Shown here piece by piece: positions 11,529 through 23,575 of a stretch of DNA of 64,000 nt. This DNA comes from Carettochelys insculpta (taxonomy: Eukaryota; Chordata; Testudines; Carettochelyidae). A program made the position numbers and the translations under genes. The stretch covers positions 10,788,001 through 10,852,000 of the forward strand of contig NC_134161.1 of assembly GCF_033958435.1 (NCBI RefSeq), written 5' to 3'. Under the pieces are notes generated by a model. The model was given only the letters and a program-made list of their open reading frames with translations, searched no databases and was not told where the DNA came from. Position 1 is the first letter of the stretch; the number at the start of each line of letters is the position of its first letter.

Positions 11529-11924
11529 GTAATTCCCCTCCCGGGATTCCGAGCGCCGTGCCTCAGCCGCACTGAACCGTGCAATGAGGGCATCTCCAGG
11601 CAGCGGGTTGGGAATGGAGAGCCCTTAGAACTGGCACTCGAGAGCCTTGTCAGTTACTGACAGGCTACAGGACTTATGGGAGTTTAAAGGAGCCAGTCAC
11701 ATGCTGCCAGGGAAAGCCCATCCATCAGTATGGCTTGTAGCCACTGATTGCTTTCAGCTGCCTGTTGCTGATACAGACAGATTCTGGTGGTAGCGTGGGA
11801 TTTTCTTTTTTTTCTTTCCTTGGAGGCTGAAGACTAATGTAGCAGCCAGTAAGAGCACAGGGTTTTGTTCCTGGCTTTGCATTGGCCTTTTAAATGTATT
11901 CCAAGTGATCCAATGCACAACAGC

Positions 11925-12130
11925 ATGAGCTAGTGGTTAGAGCAGGGGATTGGGAGTGGAGATTTCTGGGTTTTATTCCAGGTTCTCCCTAACAAGTACA
12001 AGTAGTGCTCTCCCAGCTTTGCTATCCTATGTGCATTGGGGGTGGCAAAGCAAGTTAATGTTTATAAAGTGCCTCGAGATCCTATGCCTAAAACTCCGTG
12101 GAAATGGTCTGAGCCCTGCTGGTGAAAATG
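11925..12130 (+). repeat. MIR/CORE-SINE-like element
   Basis: The tRNA-like head 'catgagctagtggttagagcagggg' is followed by 'gagatttctgggttttattccaggttctccc' and later 'aagtgcctcgagatcctatgcc', the usual order in amniote CORE-SINEs. The 'cctcagtttcc' core between them is poorly preserved. Confidence 0.6.
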
Positions 12131-12804
12131 GCAGTAGAAGAGCCGGGTATTATCATCCCATGCAGTCTGTTATGTTATGATCTTGCAGTAATGCCTAAGG
12201 TGCACAGGCAGGTTGAGCCTTCTCGTGCTAGGTGCAGTACATACACAAGAGCCCCTACTCTGCTGTCGAGGCCTGTATGGCATAAGGGGAAGGGAATGTG
12301 CCGCTCTTGTGTCGGGATGGAGTTGGCCTGTTGTTTGGCCCATGCAGAGAGATGTGGCCTGCTCCCAACCTTCCATTAAAAATGCCATCAATAAATAAAC
12401 AAGGAAATGGAAGCCCAAACCCCAGATGCTTAAATAACATTGAAGGCTGCCAGTTTGACTGATCAAAGCAAGGCAGGCAAAGAAAGAGCTCATGCACCTT
12501 CCTACACCTTTGACAAGAGCCTCGCGGCAGGAGGACAGGGCTGTTGGCTGCATCAGGAACCTGTGATGGGCCTTGAGGGCACATGCTGTGGTGCATACAC
12601 CCATGTCTTCCCTCCTTTTACTCAGCGGGTGTCCTCTGAACTATCCTGTGGCACAGGGCTGCCCTGCCGCTGTCCCAGACTCTCTGGGGAGGCAGTTAAG
12701 TGAATTTGGCTCTGGGGCTGAGCACCAGGAAGCTGTAGTTCGTGGTGCTATCACTCGCTCCCTGTGTGATAAATAAAATGTTAGGTACATATTTAACAGG
12801 ATGA

Positions 12805-12905
12805 TCGAGATGAAGCGTGGTTCTGCTATGAGGGCAGGGGACTGGACTTGATGATCTCTGATACCAGGCTCTTCTGTTGCCTTCCAGTTCTAGTGTTCTG
12901 TGACC
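12805..12905 (+). repeat. CR1 LINE 3' end
   Basis: The string gagggcaggggactggacttgatgatctctg, then gttgccttccagttctagtgttctgtga is the canonical CR1 3' terminus (ggactggatgacct...ggtcccttccaact...tctatga). 5' truncation is usual for CR1. The terminal short-period repeat has decayed. Confidence 0.85.
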
Positions 12906-12965
12906 TTGGGAAGGTCACATCTCTCTGTGCCTCAGTTTCCCTGCTTTTAAAATGGGGAAAATGAC
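12900..12965 (+). repeat. MIR-like SINE core fragment
   Basis: Sequence gaccttgggaaggtcacatctctctgtgcctcagtttccctgcttttaaaatgggg is the conserved MIR core. It directly follows the CR1 tail. Confidence 0.8.
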
Positions 12966-14419
12966 ACTTGCCTACTTTTCTAAATGGCTTTCAGGCCTCT
13001 GGAGAAGCATGGTGTGGGGAGGAGGTGATGACGTTAGGAGTGTCTTAAGTGGTCAACGTGTTCGGAAACTGGGTTTATTAGGCTTGATGGTGTCAAAGTT
13101 AGGACTGCCCCGCAAATATTCGTTTGATGGCAACCTGCAACTTGGCCAGAAATTACACAACACTCCCACAATTCTGCAGCATTGGTCATTTGGCTTCGCA
13201 GAAAGCGGGGGTGTTAATTTTGGTGGAGCATGTGACATAACTCTGCTTGTGACTTAGAACAAGCCTCCTTGTTTATGGGGGGAGCAGCTGGTGCCACCCA
13301 CATTCCGTTTTCGACTTTGTGCAGTGCCTTGTTTGTTATGTCAGGCCAGCCAGGCTTCTAGGCATTTCAGTAGCTGCACGTTACCTCTGCTGAAATGGGG
13401 CTCTTTGAAGCCCATTGCTGGGGGTCCATGCTGAGCAGGCTGGTCATGTGGGGCTTGCTTTCGCATTTACAGCTGTTAGAATTGCATTAGAAGAAGCTGA
13501 AGATAAATACTTCTGTTTCCAGAAGCAGTTGCTGTCGTTGCCAGAGGGATGTCATGTGATCACCAGTAAATGAGACGAGCCATTCCCGTGTGCAGTCACG
13601 GCTCTGACATCCACGAGACAATTCCCCCTTAGGCTGTGATCCACAGGTTGAAAATGCTTGTGAGCCCCCATTTCAGTCCTCGACTCCCTGGTCTGGGGAG
13701 ATGTGGAATCCCACAGCAACACAGGAATCATTTCCCTGGCGGCTCCAAATGCTTTCTTTATTAATAGCGGCTGGGCTGGCACCGTGGAGGAGCCCAGAGT
13801 CCCCTTTGGACTTCACGCACACGCGTGTGCCTACGTGGCAAACATCTGCTGTGTTAGCACCTAACAGTTCTGCATCCCATTTATATTACAGCAAAATCCA
13901 CTTGATTGGGATACCCCAGTGGATGGCCTGTCTTTTTGATGAAGCAGCTGTCCTGATTAACAGAGAGGCTCTGATGATTTATTTTTTAAGGAAGCGTGGG
14001 AAGGCTTGCCAAAAGTCAGAAAATGCTGTGCAGAGTAAAATTGGCACCTGCTGGGTCTCGTCTTCATTGCAACCCTGCTTCCTTGCACTGTATAAACCTT
14101 TGATTTGGTCAACTTCTGCCTCAGGATAAGGGAATTTACCACTTCATGCCTATGGAAGCACTTAACGCTCTGTATTTGCATGCTCGTTTCAGTCTTCAAA
14201 GCGCTTTGCAGACATTAATGAAGTAATTCGTCTCGTGTTCCTGGCCCGTTACTGCTGTCCTGCTGTGTGGGTTTTTTCCCCTTTAAAAACCCCACGGGCC
14301 ATATCTACACATGGCAAATAGCTCCTGTTAAGAAATGTTAGCTGTTGCAGATAAGGAGAAGTTGTTCATCTGGTTATGGTTGCTTCCTCCCAGCGTGCAT
14401 AGGTAGTTAATGGGTGGAG

Positions 14420-14590
14420 GAGGGAATGTGAGAGGAAGTGAGGTGCCCACGGTCAACTGGGAAACTCGGTGCAAAACTGGAAAGGAATCTAAGCTTGAGG
14501 CCCGGGCATACTCTAACCACTAGACAGCACATCCTCCCAGAGCAAGAAATAAAACCCAGGTGCCCTGATTCCTGGGCTTCACTGTGAGTA
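14420..14590 (-). repeat. MIR/CORE-SINE-like element, reverse orientation
   Basis: Reverse-strand landmarks are present in order: gaggtgcccacggtcaactgg, ggcatactctaaccactagacagcac, aaataaaacccaggtgccctgattcctgg. They match the reverse complement of a tRNA-headed CORE-SINE ('...taaccactagac...', 'aacccaggtgtcctgattcc'). Confidence 0.7.
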
Positions 14591-15142
14591 ACAGTCTTCC
14601 ACCACAGGTGGTGTTAAAACCCCCTGTGCTGGTTCCTGGAAAGAGGGTGAAGGAGAATCGATACGCAGGGCTGAGCTCTGCAAGCAGAGAGAGGAACAGA
14701 GGGTTCGGTGTGAGTTGCATTGGTGCAGTTGGCCTGGGGACCGTAGGAGGACAGGTACTAGCCTGGATGACATTGGCAGCGCGTTCTTTGTTAAGCTGTC
14801 TGTAGTCCCTGCTTCCTCCCCCTTCCGTTCCTTTCCCTTTGCCCCGCTGAAGGGGATCTCAGAGACTGAATATTGAGCATCTGTTTCATGCGCTGAGCTC
14901 TTCCTGTGGGACTGATTAAAACCGCCCTTTCAGGGAGGCGGGAGGACACCGGAGACCAGCTAGCTGGAAGCTCTGTCCTCCATTCTAGACCAAGGTCAGA
15001 GCTTATGCTGCACTGGAGCCTAACCCTATTCTGGTCCCCACTGCCAACCCCTCTGCCCCTTGCTGTGACTGCATGAACCTCTTACAGCACTCCCTGCATG
15101 CATTAAAGTGACAGAGCCCTCTGCTGGGATAGGGCTGGGAAC

Positions 15143-15313
15143 CAGTGTTCCCCGTAAGCTGAGCGCTTGGCTGGCCACTCAGCAGAAATTCAGATGCTGC
15201 CCAGCTGGTTAGCAGAGCACCCGCAGCCAGCAGCGTGTTTTTTTTTTTTTCTACTGGTGCACATAACAAAATTGATTCTTCCCATGGGTGGAAAAAAATT
15301 AGAAGGGATGCTG
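15143..15313 (+). mobile_element. hAT-type miniature element, copy 4
   Basis: It starts CAGTGTTCCCCGTAAGCTGAGC, has the family blocks agatgctgcccagctggttagcagagc, ctactggtgcacataacaaaatt and catgggtggaaaaaaatt, and ends agaagggatgctg. The flanks CTGGGAAC (15135-15142) and CTGGGCAC (15314-15321) match at 7 of 8 positions. It is opposite in orientation to copies 1-3. Confidence 0.85.
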
Positions 15314-15582
15314 CTGGGCACCCATTAATGCTGTCTGGCAGAGGGGGCTGGGCTCCTCAGAGTTGCCCCGGTCTGAAGGACTTGAATCTGCAAACGGGTT
15401 CTGTTTTGGCAGAGACTCTTGGTTGAAGGCCTGTCCTGTAGTAGCCAGGCCCATTGTACACACAGAGGGGCTTGCTGGTGTTTGCACCGTGTGGGTGGGG
15501 GACAGAGCTGCTGCCTCTTCCCTGCTCGTGGCCAAGGCTTTTCAGCTGCTGAGGTAACTGGTTTTCGCTTGTTCTCCTGCAG

Positions 15583-15724
15583 GACCCCCCTTCATCGTTT
15601 CCCCTCCAGAGAACATCACCGTCAACATCTCCCAGGATGCCCTGCTCACCTGCCAGGCTGAGGCGTACCCAGGGAACATGACCTACACCTGGTACTGGGA
15701 GGAGCAGAATGTCTACTTCAAGAA
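15583..15724 (+). CDS. IGSF9B: IGSF9B exon: first half of Ig domain 3
   Basis: The exon completes the glycine codon and reads GPPFIVSPPENITVNISQDA, then LLTCQAEAYPGNMTYTWYW, ending YFK plus two bases of an asparagine codon. It has the proximal cysteine (LTC) and tryptophan of Ig3 and three NxS/T sequons (NIT, NIS, NMT). Acceptor tctcctgcag, donor gtaagc at 15725. Confidence 0.97.
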
Positions 15725-16088
15725 GTAAGCTCGACCCCGGCTCTTGGCCCACTCAGTCCACTCTGGGAAGAGAATCTCCCCTTGGAGGGCTTTGTTCTCT
15801 GGCTTTCAAGAGGGGGGTGGGGCGCAGCTCTCTCAGATCTCAGCGGGATGCTCAGCTGCACCCCTCTGCCTCACCCTGGGCCATTGCACCCATCCAGGCA
15901 TTGCTCTGCTGCACTGGGGCTCGCTCTGTCTGCCTCCCCACCCACCTCCGGTGGCTGCTTCTGAATTCTGCTCCCTTTGCTCTCTGAGGGGAACTCGTGC
16001 CAAGTCCTCGTTCTAGGTTTTTCCCCCTCCCCACCTTTTCTCTTCTGTTCTCTCATCCACCCACCTCCCCCCTCCGTCCCCCCCACAG
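15725..16088. other. IGSF9B: Short intron within Ig3
   Basis: This 364-bp intron has a strong C/T-rich 3' tract (about 16020-16085) ending cccacag. I see nothing else in it. Confidence 0.9.
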
Positions 16089-16234
16089 TGACCTGAAGCT
16101 GAGGGTCCGGATCCTGATTGACGGAACGCTGATCATCTTCCGTGTCAAACCCGACGATGCTGGAAAATACACTTGCATTCCCAGCAACAGTCTCGGCCGC
16201 TCACCCTCCGCCTCTGCCTACCTGACAGTGCAAT
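16089..16234 (+). CDS. IGSF9B: IGSF9B exon: second half of Ig domain 3
   Basis: Encoded sequence runs NDLKLRVRILIDGTLIIFRV, then KPDDAGKYTCIPSNSLGRSP and SASAYLTVQ, ending with the first base of a tyrosine codon. DDAGKYTC provides the distal Ig3 cysteine. Donor gtgagt at 16235. Phase is consistent with both neighbours. Confidence 0.97.
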
Positions 16235-16902
16235 GTGAGTGAAGCCAGTGGGGCAGGGAGGCCTGTGGGATCTGTGGGCCGTACCCTGCAGTGTGAAGGA
16301 GATGGCATCCATTGTTCTTTCCCGATGTAACTTTTAGGGGGGGCTGTGATGTGACTGACAGACAGAGGGCGGTGGAGGAGACTCCAGTCACACTAGCTTC
16401 CTGGGTCTAATGAGAAGAGGCTGGCTGGCACAGTCACTGGCTTCATTACCTTGTTGAATGCAATGGTACTTGGCATTTGCCATACTGAATCAGATAGTTG
16501 ATGCATCAAGTGCAGTAGGATGTCAGTGGCTGATGCTTCTGAGGAAGATGAAGGACCAATTCCTAGCAAACAGCTTGATGCCCTGCAGGGATGTTAGGAA
16601 TATTCCCTTGCTTAGCTGCCCATCAATGTGGGAAGCATTTTCCAACCCCCTGTCCCCATGTGCTCTGAAGTGTAAAGTTTGACCCATCTTCATCGCGGAG
16701 TTTTCCCACTCGAACCAAAGGCAAGGAAATGCTTGCATAAGCTCACCTATAAAGTGCCCCAAGACTTGTCTGCAGGATCCTCAGATCCTGATTCACTACT
16801 TCCTTGCAACTTGTCTGGGCATTTGTTCCCATTGCAAAGTGGCACTCAAATAATACCAGATCAGAAGGTTAGAGGTTGTGCCTACTCTGTGCTAGTATAA
16901 AT

Positions 16903-17263
16903 GAGTGGATCTCAACCAGTGGTACGTGTACCTCAGGAGGGTGGTACTCAGAGCTCTTGCAGAGGGTACATTAACTCAGTGTTTCTCAAACTTCTTTTAT
17001 GAATAAAAAAATTGGACTTATTTTATGTTCCTTTTGTTGTTCTATTTATCCTTTTTTGCACAGTCATATGTCGGCGGGCAAGTTTATTGCCTGGGCAATT
17101 TCTTCCAACCAACCAGTTATAATTAAGTTGCTTAAACAATTGTGTCGCAGTGGTAGAAAAATAAGTTGTGTTTCTAAGAGCCTGTAGTTAATGGGGGTAC
17201 TAATACTTTTTTTTTAAAGGGGTAGTTTTATTGAGGGGAAAAAAAAAAGGTTGAGAAACACTA
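16903..17263. mobile_element. Non-autonomous hAT-type transposon, 361 bp
   Basis: Left end GAGTGGATCTCAACCAGTGG and right end AAGGTTGAGAAACACTA pair as inverted repeats (TCTCAACC against GGTTGAGA). Flanking octamers GTATAAAT (16895-16902) and GTCTAAAT (17264-17271) agree at 7 of 8. An internal CAGTGTTTCTCAAAC at 16977 repeats the end sequence. Ends of this type are common to MER5/MER20-like hAT relics of amniotes. Confidence 0.8.
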
Positions 17264-17869
17264 GTCTAAATGATGGTACAGTCCAGCAGTGATTTGGGGC
17301 ACTGCTATTTTTGGTGGCTGGGAGCAAGTGAGCGAGAGTGTAGAACGCCATTGCAAATGTCTGTCATGGGCAGTGCTATGTAGATGTGATTTATTGGGGT
17401 CCGATATGATGGTGAAGGGCATTACTGAAAGCCTCAGGCTGACGGTTGCACTCCTCTTAACGTGTCTAGGTGCAAAGATTGCTGTTGGTTCCAAATTCTC
17501 CAGCCTTTCAAAATGCCATCCAAGGTATTGGACATGATAGCTGATGGATATGAAAGCTAATAATAGTGTGTCTCGATGAGTTGTATTCAGTCTCGTTCTG
17601 CGTGGGAAGTAGGGCTGTGACACATCCTGTCAAGTGTGTGCTTATATTTTTATGTATGTTTATAACAACCTGTTAATACTGCCTTGTCTTCCGGGTGGGT
17701 TGGCATCCTGAAAATAATACACACAAAGTAGTAATTGACCTAAACAAATCAGAGAGAGAAACTGGGCAAGGACTGTTTCTCCCGGTGACTTCACAGGCTT
17801 CCCCGTTTATGGCATTTGATGCTAATGATCCCTATGTCTGGGGCATACGAGAGTGATGTTCAAGGTAGG

Positions 17870-18065
17870 GATGGAGAACTGGCCTGGGACTCAGGAGGCC
17901 TGGGTGCTATTCCCAGCTTGGCCCCGGTGAACTGGGCAACCTTGGGCAAGTCTGTTTGCTTCTCAGTGCCTCAGTTTCCCTATCAGCAAAATGGGATGAG
18001 TGGTACTGACCTCCTGTGTGAATGGTTTTGAGATGCGCTGATGAAAAGGGTGGTCAGTTATTGCG
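17870..18065 (+). repeat. MIR/CORE-SINE, nearly full-length
   Basis: Clear landmarks in order: gagaactggcctgggactcaggaggcctgggt, gggcaaccttgggcaagtctg, cttctcagtgcctcagtttccctatc, aaaatgggatgag, and tttgagatgcgctgatgaaaaggg. This is the best-preserved CORE-SINE in the window. Confidence 0.85.
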
Positions 18066-18828
18066 TTGATTTGCCTTGCTACTGTAGAAGACTGTGGCCC
18101 TTTATTTTACAAGGCCAAGCAAACCTGTGGGCCTAAGACTTTCCCTTGAAGGCTAATAGACTCAGGATGCGGATAAACATATGCTAAGTAAATGTACGCT
18201 AAGGAGTTGCCTTTGGCTGGCAGACCTCAGTCAATGCCTTCTCTTGTGTATGAACTCATGGAGAAGCAAGGTCCAGAGCGGGGGAATTGTCCCTAGGAAG
18301 TTCCCTATCTGAAAGGGTGAACGTTTAGGGACCCCTTGCAGAGGCATCTGGGCTGACCTCGGCTTTTGGGGGAGGGTATGTAGCAGCACAACTTCAGCTC
18401 TATCCTGCCAGGGATGCAAACCTCACTGCAAGGCTCCTAGCTATCAGAAACAGCCCTGGAGAGCAGGCCTCAGGTTCGCGCACACTTTTTTTTTTTTTTC
18501 CCTTTCAAAGGGGTCTTAGAGATGCAAACTTACACTTTGTCATTTAAAGTTTCCAGGTGAGCTCAGCGTCTCTTCAGAACAAGTCGGTTCCTTGGTTGGA
18601 ATAAACTCCTCTGCTTTTCCCCTCTTTCTGGGCTCTTGCTCTGTGAGCCAGAATTCTAACCTGGGTCAGTTTTCTTCCATTTAGAAGTAGCGGGTTTTTT
18701 TCTTTGGAAGTAAATTGAGCGCTGGTAAAAGCTGTCAAATGGGCAGCGCCAGATGTGTTTCTCCCTTCACCGCTACCCAGGCGGGGTGGGACAGTGTCAG
18801 CACAAACATCCCATATGTTGCTCAGTTA

Positions 18829-19296
18829 GGGTATGTCTCCATGGCAAAGTTATTTCAAAGTAACAAACACTGTTTCGGAAGAACATAGTGAGCGCTTATA
18901 CAACACAACCACTGTTTGGAAATCATTTCACAGTAGCAGTTGGCTTGTTTGGAAACTGCTAAACCTCATTCCCCGGGGAAAGCTCGCATTTTGTAATAGG
19001 GGATGTGTAGACAGGGAACAGAGACGATTGTGAAACAAACTATTCTGGAACATCTTATTTTGAAATAAAACTGCTGTGTCAACATATTATTTTGGATTAG
19101 AGCCCCTGGAAGCAGCGCTGCCAGGGGCTCTAATCCGAATTAGGCTTCATTGTGTATGGACACACTATTTCAGAATAAGTGTTGCTTATTCTGGGAATTC
19201 CCTGTAGTATGAAGGTGATAAACCAGAATAGCTTATTATGGAATAACAACTCCAGGATAAGATATTCTGGAGTACTTCTGTAGTGTAGATGTAGCC
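18829..19296. mobile_element. Harbinger-type miniature element with central hairpin
   Basis: The ends GGGTATGTCTCCATGG and TAGTGTAGATGTAGCC are imperfect inverted repeats, and the element is bounded by TTA on both sides (18826-18828, 19297-19299). A 3-bp TTA/TAA duplication with GG-starting ends fits the PIF/Harbinger superfamily. The 468-bp body is non-coding. Its centre carries a perfect 16-bp inverted repeat (19094-19109 and 19121-19136) around a CAGCGCTG palindrome. Confidence 0.7.
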
Positions 19297-20496
19297 TTAG
19301 AAAGAGTTTCATCTGTTGTCTGGAAGGATCGAGTTTAGGATTGGTGGGAAATTAGGTAGGGAATTTGGTCTCCTCAGCCGGTTAAGTCCTTCACCTCTTT
19401 AAGATTCCTCAACAAGAGGAGTGGGGTGGGCAGTTAGGGTGGTGGTTGCTCTGAGGTGATGGGTCCTTGGTCGAACTCTGGACCAAAACCAACTTGTTTT
19501 ATATTAGTTCCCATTGCAGCTGTCAGATGGTAACAGCTTTTGGTGGTTACTAAGCCAGGCTGGATTTCAGCCAGTGACCTAGAAGTGAAAGGCTCCATAG
19601 CCCATTTCTGATCCCTTGAGATCTGCGGTCTTGTTGATTGCATTTTCTAAGACGTGATATTAAATGGGGGTGGGGTGAGGGGGTGGGTAAACCAAGTTCC
19701 CTATGATAACCTACTTTCCAATCTGGGTTACGGTGCCACTACCACAGTCACGTGACCTTGGTGACTCATGGCTGGATGTTAGCAGCTTGGAGAGAGTGAC
19801 TGCACTTTAAAATATTGGACAGTGAGTGTGGAGCTAAAAACACTGTGGGCAGCCCCATATTGCCCTGTTTCAGGTGTGTCCACCCAGAATCCCACAAATA
19901 TCAGAGCAGTGTGGCCACAGAGCCCAGCCAAACAGCAATGTGCTGCTAGTTTAGTTTCCAGCCTTGCGTGTCGCTGCAATCTTTGTTTTCTAATCCAGAC
20001 GTGGAAGAAGGAAAATAGAGGAAAAACGTCCCTAAACCTTGACCAACAACAATTCATTCTTCACGGTTTGTGTTTCCATTAAGCCCAGCTCCGGGCAGTT
20101 CCTGACAATGGCAGGACCATGCTGCCATCATTCTGCGCTTTTTGCCATGGGGAAAGCAGACGCCTTCTAACAGGATTTTTTTTTTTTTTTTTTTTTCCCC
20201 CTTTCTCTCTAAAGCTTCAGGGATGGGGTAGACAGGAGCTGGAAGCTAATCAGGTGATTGGGTTGCTAGACCGGCAAAAGGAAGAGGGGGAAAAATGATA
20301 TTCATCATTGCAGGTACTGTGGGTGGGAGTGAGCTGTAGCTAAGTAGCACCAGGGATCTTGGGTCGGGGAATCACGTGGGTGACTTTTGCTCCATCCTCT
20401 TTTCAGGGGGAACTCCTTTTCCTTCCAGGGGCTTCCATTTAAGGGGCACTTTGCTCAGGCTTCTCTCTCTACCCCCTTAAACAGGGGTGTTGTGAC

Positions 20497-20678
20497 CAGT
20501 GTTCCCTGTAAGCTGAGCACTAGGGCAGCTGCCCAGGAGAGATTCGAATGCTACCCAGCTGATCAGTCGAGTGCCTAGAGCTGGCAGTGTGTTTCTGTTG
20601 GTGGTGAAAATCTGCACAAGCCCCGGTGCCCATAACAAAATTTATCCTGCTCACAGAAGAGGGAAAAAAAATGAGCTG
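20497..20678 (+). mobile_element. hAT-type miniature element, copy 5
   Basis: It begins CAGTGTTCCCTGTAAGCTGAGC and includes cagctgcccaggagagattcgaatgctacccagctgat, tgtttctgttggtggtg and cataacaaaatttatcc, then a degraded right end. The left half is the closest to the family consensus. Proposed duplications GTTGTGAC (20489-20496) and CTTGTGGC (20679-20686) match at 6 of 8, so the right border is approximate. Confidence 0.8.
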
Positions 20679-20939
20679 CTTGTGGCTGCTGCCATTTTCT
20701 CCTTTGACCCCCCAGGGCTCATGGCAAAGGACCGTCTCTGCTCTTTCTTTCAACCCTGTTGCATTTCCTTCATTAGCTCCTTCCACATAGCAGAGTTTCT
20801 GTGGAATGACTGGTGTAAGTAACTCTCTTTTCAGGATGACAGGCTGTGAGCCGACGCCCAGGTGCCAGCTAAGGGTCTGGTGGGGCAAAGGGGGTGATGC
20901 CACACCAGCAGCCACGCTAAGCAGCCAGGGCAGGCTGGG

Positions 20940-21440
20940 TTCTTTGGTTTGTGTTTAGTTCGGGTACAGCAGCAAGAGGAAAATTACACTTATAGAGGCT
21001 TTAACAGTTACTTTTTATTTATACGAAGATAGAAACAATTTAACTAAGACAAATGATTAAAGTACAAGTTAGTACTCGCAGTTTTTAAAGGGGAAACAAC
21101 ACAATTTAACTGAAGAAAAGTTTCAGACAAACTAGCTAGCTTAAACGAATACAATTAATGTGTACACAAGAAAGGCAAGTTGCAGGTGTGATTTTCACCC
21201 CCTGCCTTTTAGACCTGGTGGAACCAGAGTCTTTCCCTCAATTCCTATAGGAAAGAAGTGTAATGCAGGTGTAATTCTTACCCCTGCCTCCGAGATCCAG
21301 TGTGACCCAGAATCTTTCTCTCAATCCCTCGGGAAGAAGTAGATACGAACCAAGCGCCCCCCGTCTCGGGAGTTAACTTCAGACCTGACCAGCAGGTGTA
21401 GGTGATTGAAACTCAAAGAGGGGGTGGTCTGTCAAGCTCC
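20940..21440. repeat. Unclassified interspersed segment with an internal 81-bp tandem duplication
   Basis: An A-rich stretch (20990-21170) is followed by two copies of an approximately 81-bp unit at 21170-21250 and 21251-21331. Each has 'ggtgt(g/a)att(t/c)t(c)acccc(c)tgcct', then 'ga(c/t)c...g(a)cc(a)gagtcttt(c/t)c(c/t)tcaat'. A third partial unit begins near 21332. The layout suggests part of a retroelement untranslated region or LTR, but I cannot name the family. Confidence 0.5.
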
Positions 21441-22919
21441 TTTATGCTGCTTTTGTCACGTACGCGTCTTCCTGGTCTGAAGTGGCCAGTTGGGAGGAAT
21501 GTGTTTTGAACCCCAGGTTTCCCAGGGAAGGTGCAAGGCTAAATTCGCACTTGTGAATTGTGGACAATTGGGCACCTTTGGAGATGATGGGCGGGGGTTC
21601 CCCATTCTTCCTGGGGAAGTGATCAAGGCATGTCAATTACCGAGATCAGCCAGAAGGGCGGCCATTAGCTAGCCCATTCGCTGTCTGGTTTTTGTGTATA
21701 GTAGAGAGGCTGGGCGAGACAGCACACCTGCGTTCCCAGGACATCAAAGGCTACCTGTCTCCCCTGCTTATTTCTCTCTCTGTCTCTCCCAGTGGGGGTT
21801 GGGGAGAAGAAGAAAAGGCCAAATGGGGGGTTCATGTCTGGCTACACAGGCAGACAGTCAACAGCTCCCAGCCTGGCTCCCCACCTCTGTTAAAACACTA
21901 GGGTCAGTTCTTGGCTTAGAATTAATCCTGGCTTTGGTGTGACATGAAGAAGGAAACCTGGGTATAACCCAGGGTTTTCTTTGCTTGGTTTCCTTTGCAT
22001 GCCACCTCTCGCTGGACTGCTTGAACTGCTACTATACCCTGTGTGTGTTCAGCGCTGGACAGGCCTGCTGATAGGGTGTGCAAAGGGGGCAGCTTCCCCT
22101 GGACCCCTGTGAAATGCCATGGAGTGTGCATGTTGTGGGATGGGGGCAGCGCTGCGGTCCAGGCGGCATTGAGGGCTGGCTGCCTTGGCCCTGCCTTTTC
22201 CACTCTTGGCCCTGCCCCTTCCAGGGCACGGAGCCCAACCCCTTTTCCATATTGCATTGGGGCCGGCAGTGGCTGGCTGTGCCGCTGGCTCCATGTGCTC
22301 CCAAGAGAGCACGCGTGACTCCAAGTCTTGCTCCACTCCGTAGACCCAGCAGGGCACTGCGTTTCAGAGCCTGATTGCGGCTGAGTGTGAAGGAGCTTAG
22401 ATTTTGCCAGAGAGGGAGTGCTTTGATGACACTGCGAGGACAATTGTAATTATGTTGTGCCTGTGTTTGTCTTTGAACGATAATTGTACGTGGCCCTAAA
22501 GCTGAGGGTAAGAGGGATGAAGTGAAATGCTTTGAGTACAGAAAGCTCGATAGAAATTCTAAATATTGTAATGGATTTGGAGAGCATAATGGGACTAGAA
22601 GGATAATTGTCGGCTGGGGCCAGGGGGTAATGCATGCTGCCGAGTTAGCAAACAGGCTTTGAACTCGTTATAATGATGGCATTGACCCTTCAAAAGCAGG
22701 GTCCAGTGACAGGAGCATGCAGCACAGGTGGGCAAAATTACTGGCCCTTCAGGCTACATACAGTAATCTCTAGAAGTTTGTAAGGACATGGGACTTCAGC
22801 CCCATGGAGCATACCTACGGGAGCCCTGAGCACTGCAGGGTGCTCCCGTCAGGGCTCAGGCCCCAAGGACCTCCCTCCGTGCTGGGCCGGAGCGAAGGCC
22901 ATGCGGGGGAGCACATGGG

Positions 22920-23575
22920 GGCAGATTGACAAGAGGGAATCATAGCAGACCACAAGCTAAATACGAGTCACCAATGTGACACTGCTGCAAAAACCCAGAC
23001 ATCATTCTGGGATGTATGAACAGGAGTGTTGTAAGCACGACTCGAGCAGCCATTCTGCCGCTCTGCTCTGCACTGATTAGGCCTCAGCTGGAGCATTGTG
23101 TTTGGTTCTGAGCATTGCGTTTCAGGAAGGATGTGGCAAAAGGGCCAGAGAAGAACAACAAGAAGGATGAAAGGTCTAGAGAGCATGAGCTGTGAGGGAC
23201 GACTGAGAGAACTGGGCTTGTTGAGTTTAGAAAAGAGAAGGCTGACAGGGCACATGACAGCAGCTTTCAAGTAGGTAAAAGGGTGCTCCAAGGCGGAGGA
23301 AGAAAAATTATTCTCTGTAACTTCTGAGGCTAGCACAAGGAGCAATGGGCTTAAACTGCAGCAAGGGAGGTTTAGGTTGGACCTTAGGAAAAATATCCTG
23401 GCAGGGTTGTCAGGCACTGGAATAAATTGCCTCTGGTGGTTGTGGAATCTCCATCACTGCAGCAGGTTAGACTTGTCGGGGTGATACAGATGGTGCTTGA
23501 CCCTGCTGTGAGAGCAGCAGACTGGGCTGGATGACCTTTTGAGGTTCCTTCCAGTTCGAGTATTCAAGGATTGTA
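22920..23575 (+). repeat. CR1 LINE 3' region
   Basis: About 650 bp run without gross rearrangement in CR1 order: catagcagaccacaagctaaat, caatgtgacactgctgcaaaa, gcctcagctggagcattgtgt, ggaaggatgtggcaaaaggg, aactgggcttgttgagtttag, and the end gggctggatgaccttttgaggttccttccagttcgagtattc. This is the standard CR1 3' UTR plus tail and lacks an intact reverse transcriptase. Confidence 0.92.

Larger units (their letters stand above)
11529..15582. other. IGSF9B: Intron between Ig2 and Ig3
   Basis: The intron contains a MIR-like element (11925-12130), a CR1 tail (12805-12905) abutting a MIR tail (12900-12965), a reverse MIR-like SINE (14420-14590) and one hAT miniature element (15143-15313). No exon or RNA gene is seen. 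Confidence 0.75.

Noticed and set aside
16977..17263. hAT element starting at the internal CAGTGTTTCTCAAAC (16977)
   Set aside because: The proposed flanking octamer matches at only 4 of 8 positions, whereas starting at 16903 gives 7 of 8 and better paired ends.
22032..22443. Overlapping open frames on both strands
   Set aside because: The segment is GC-rich with few stops in any frame; no homology or splice signals support coding.
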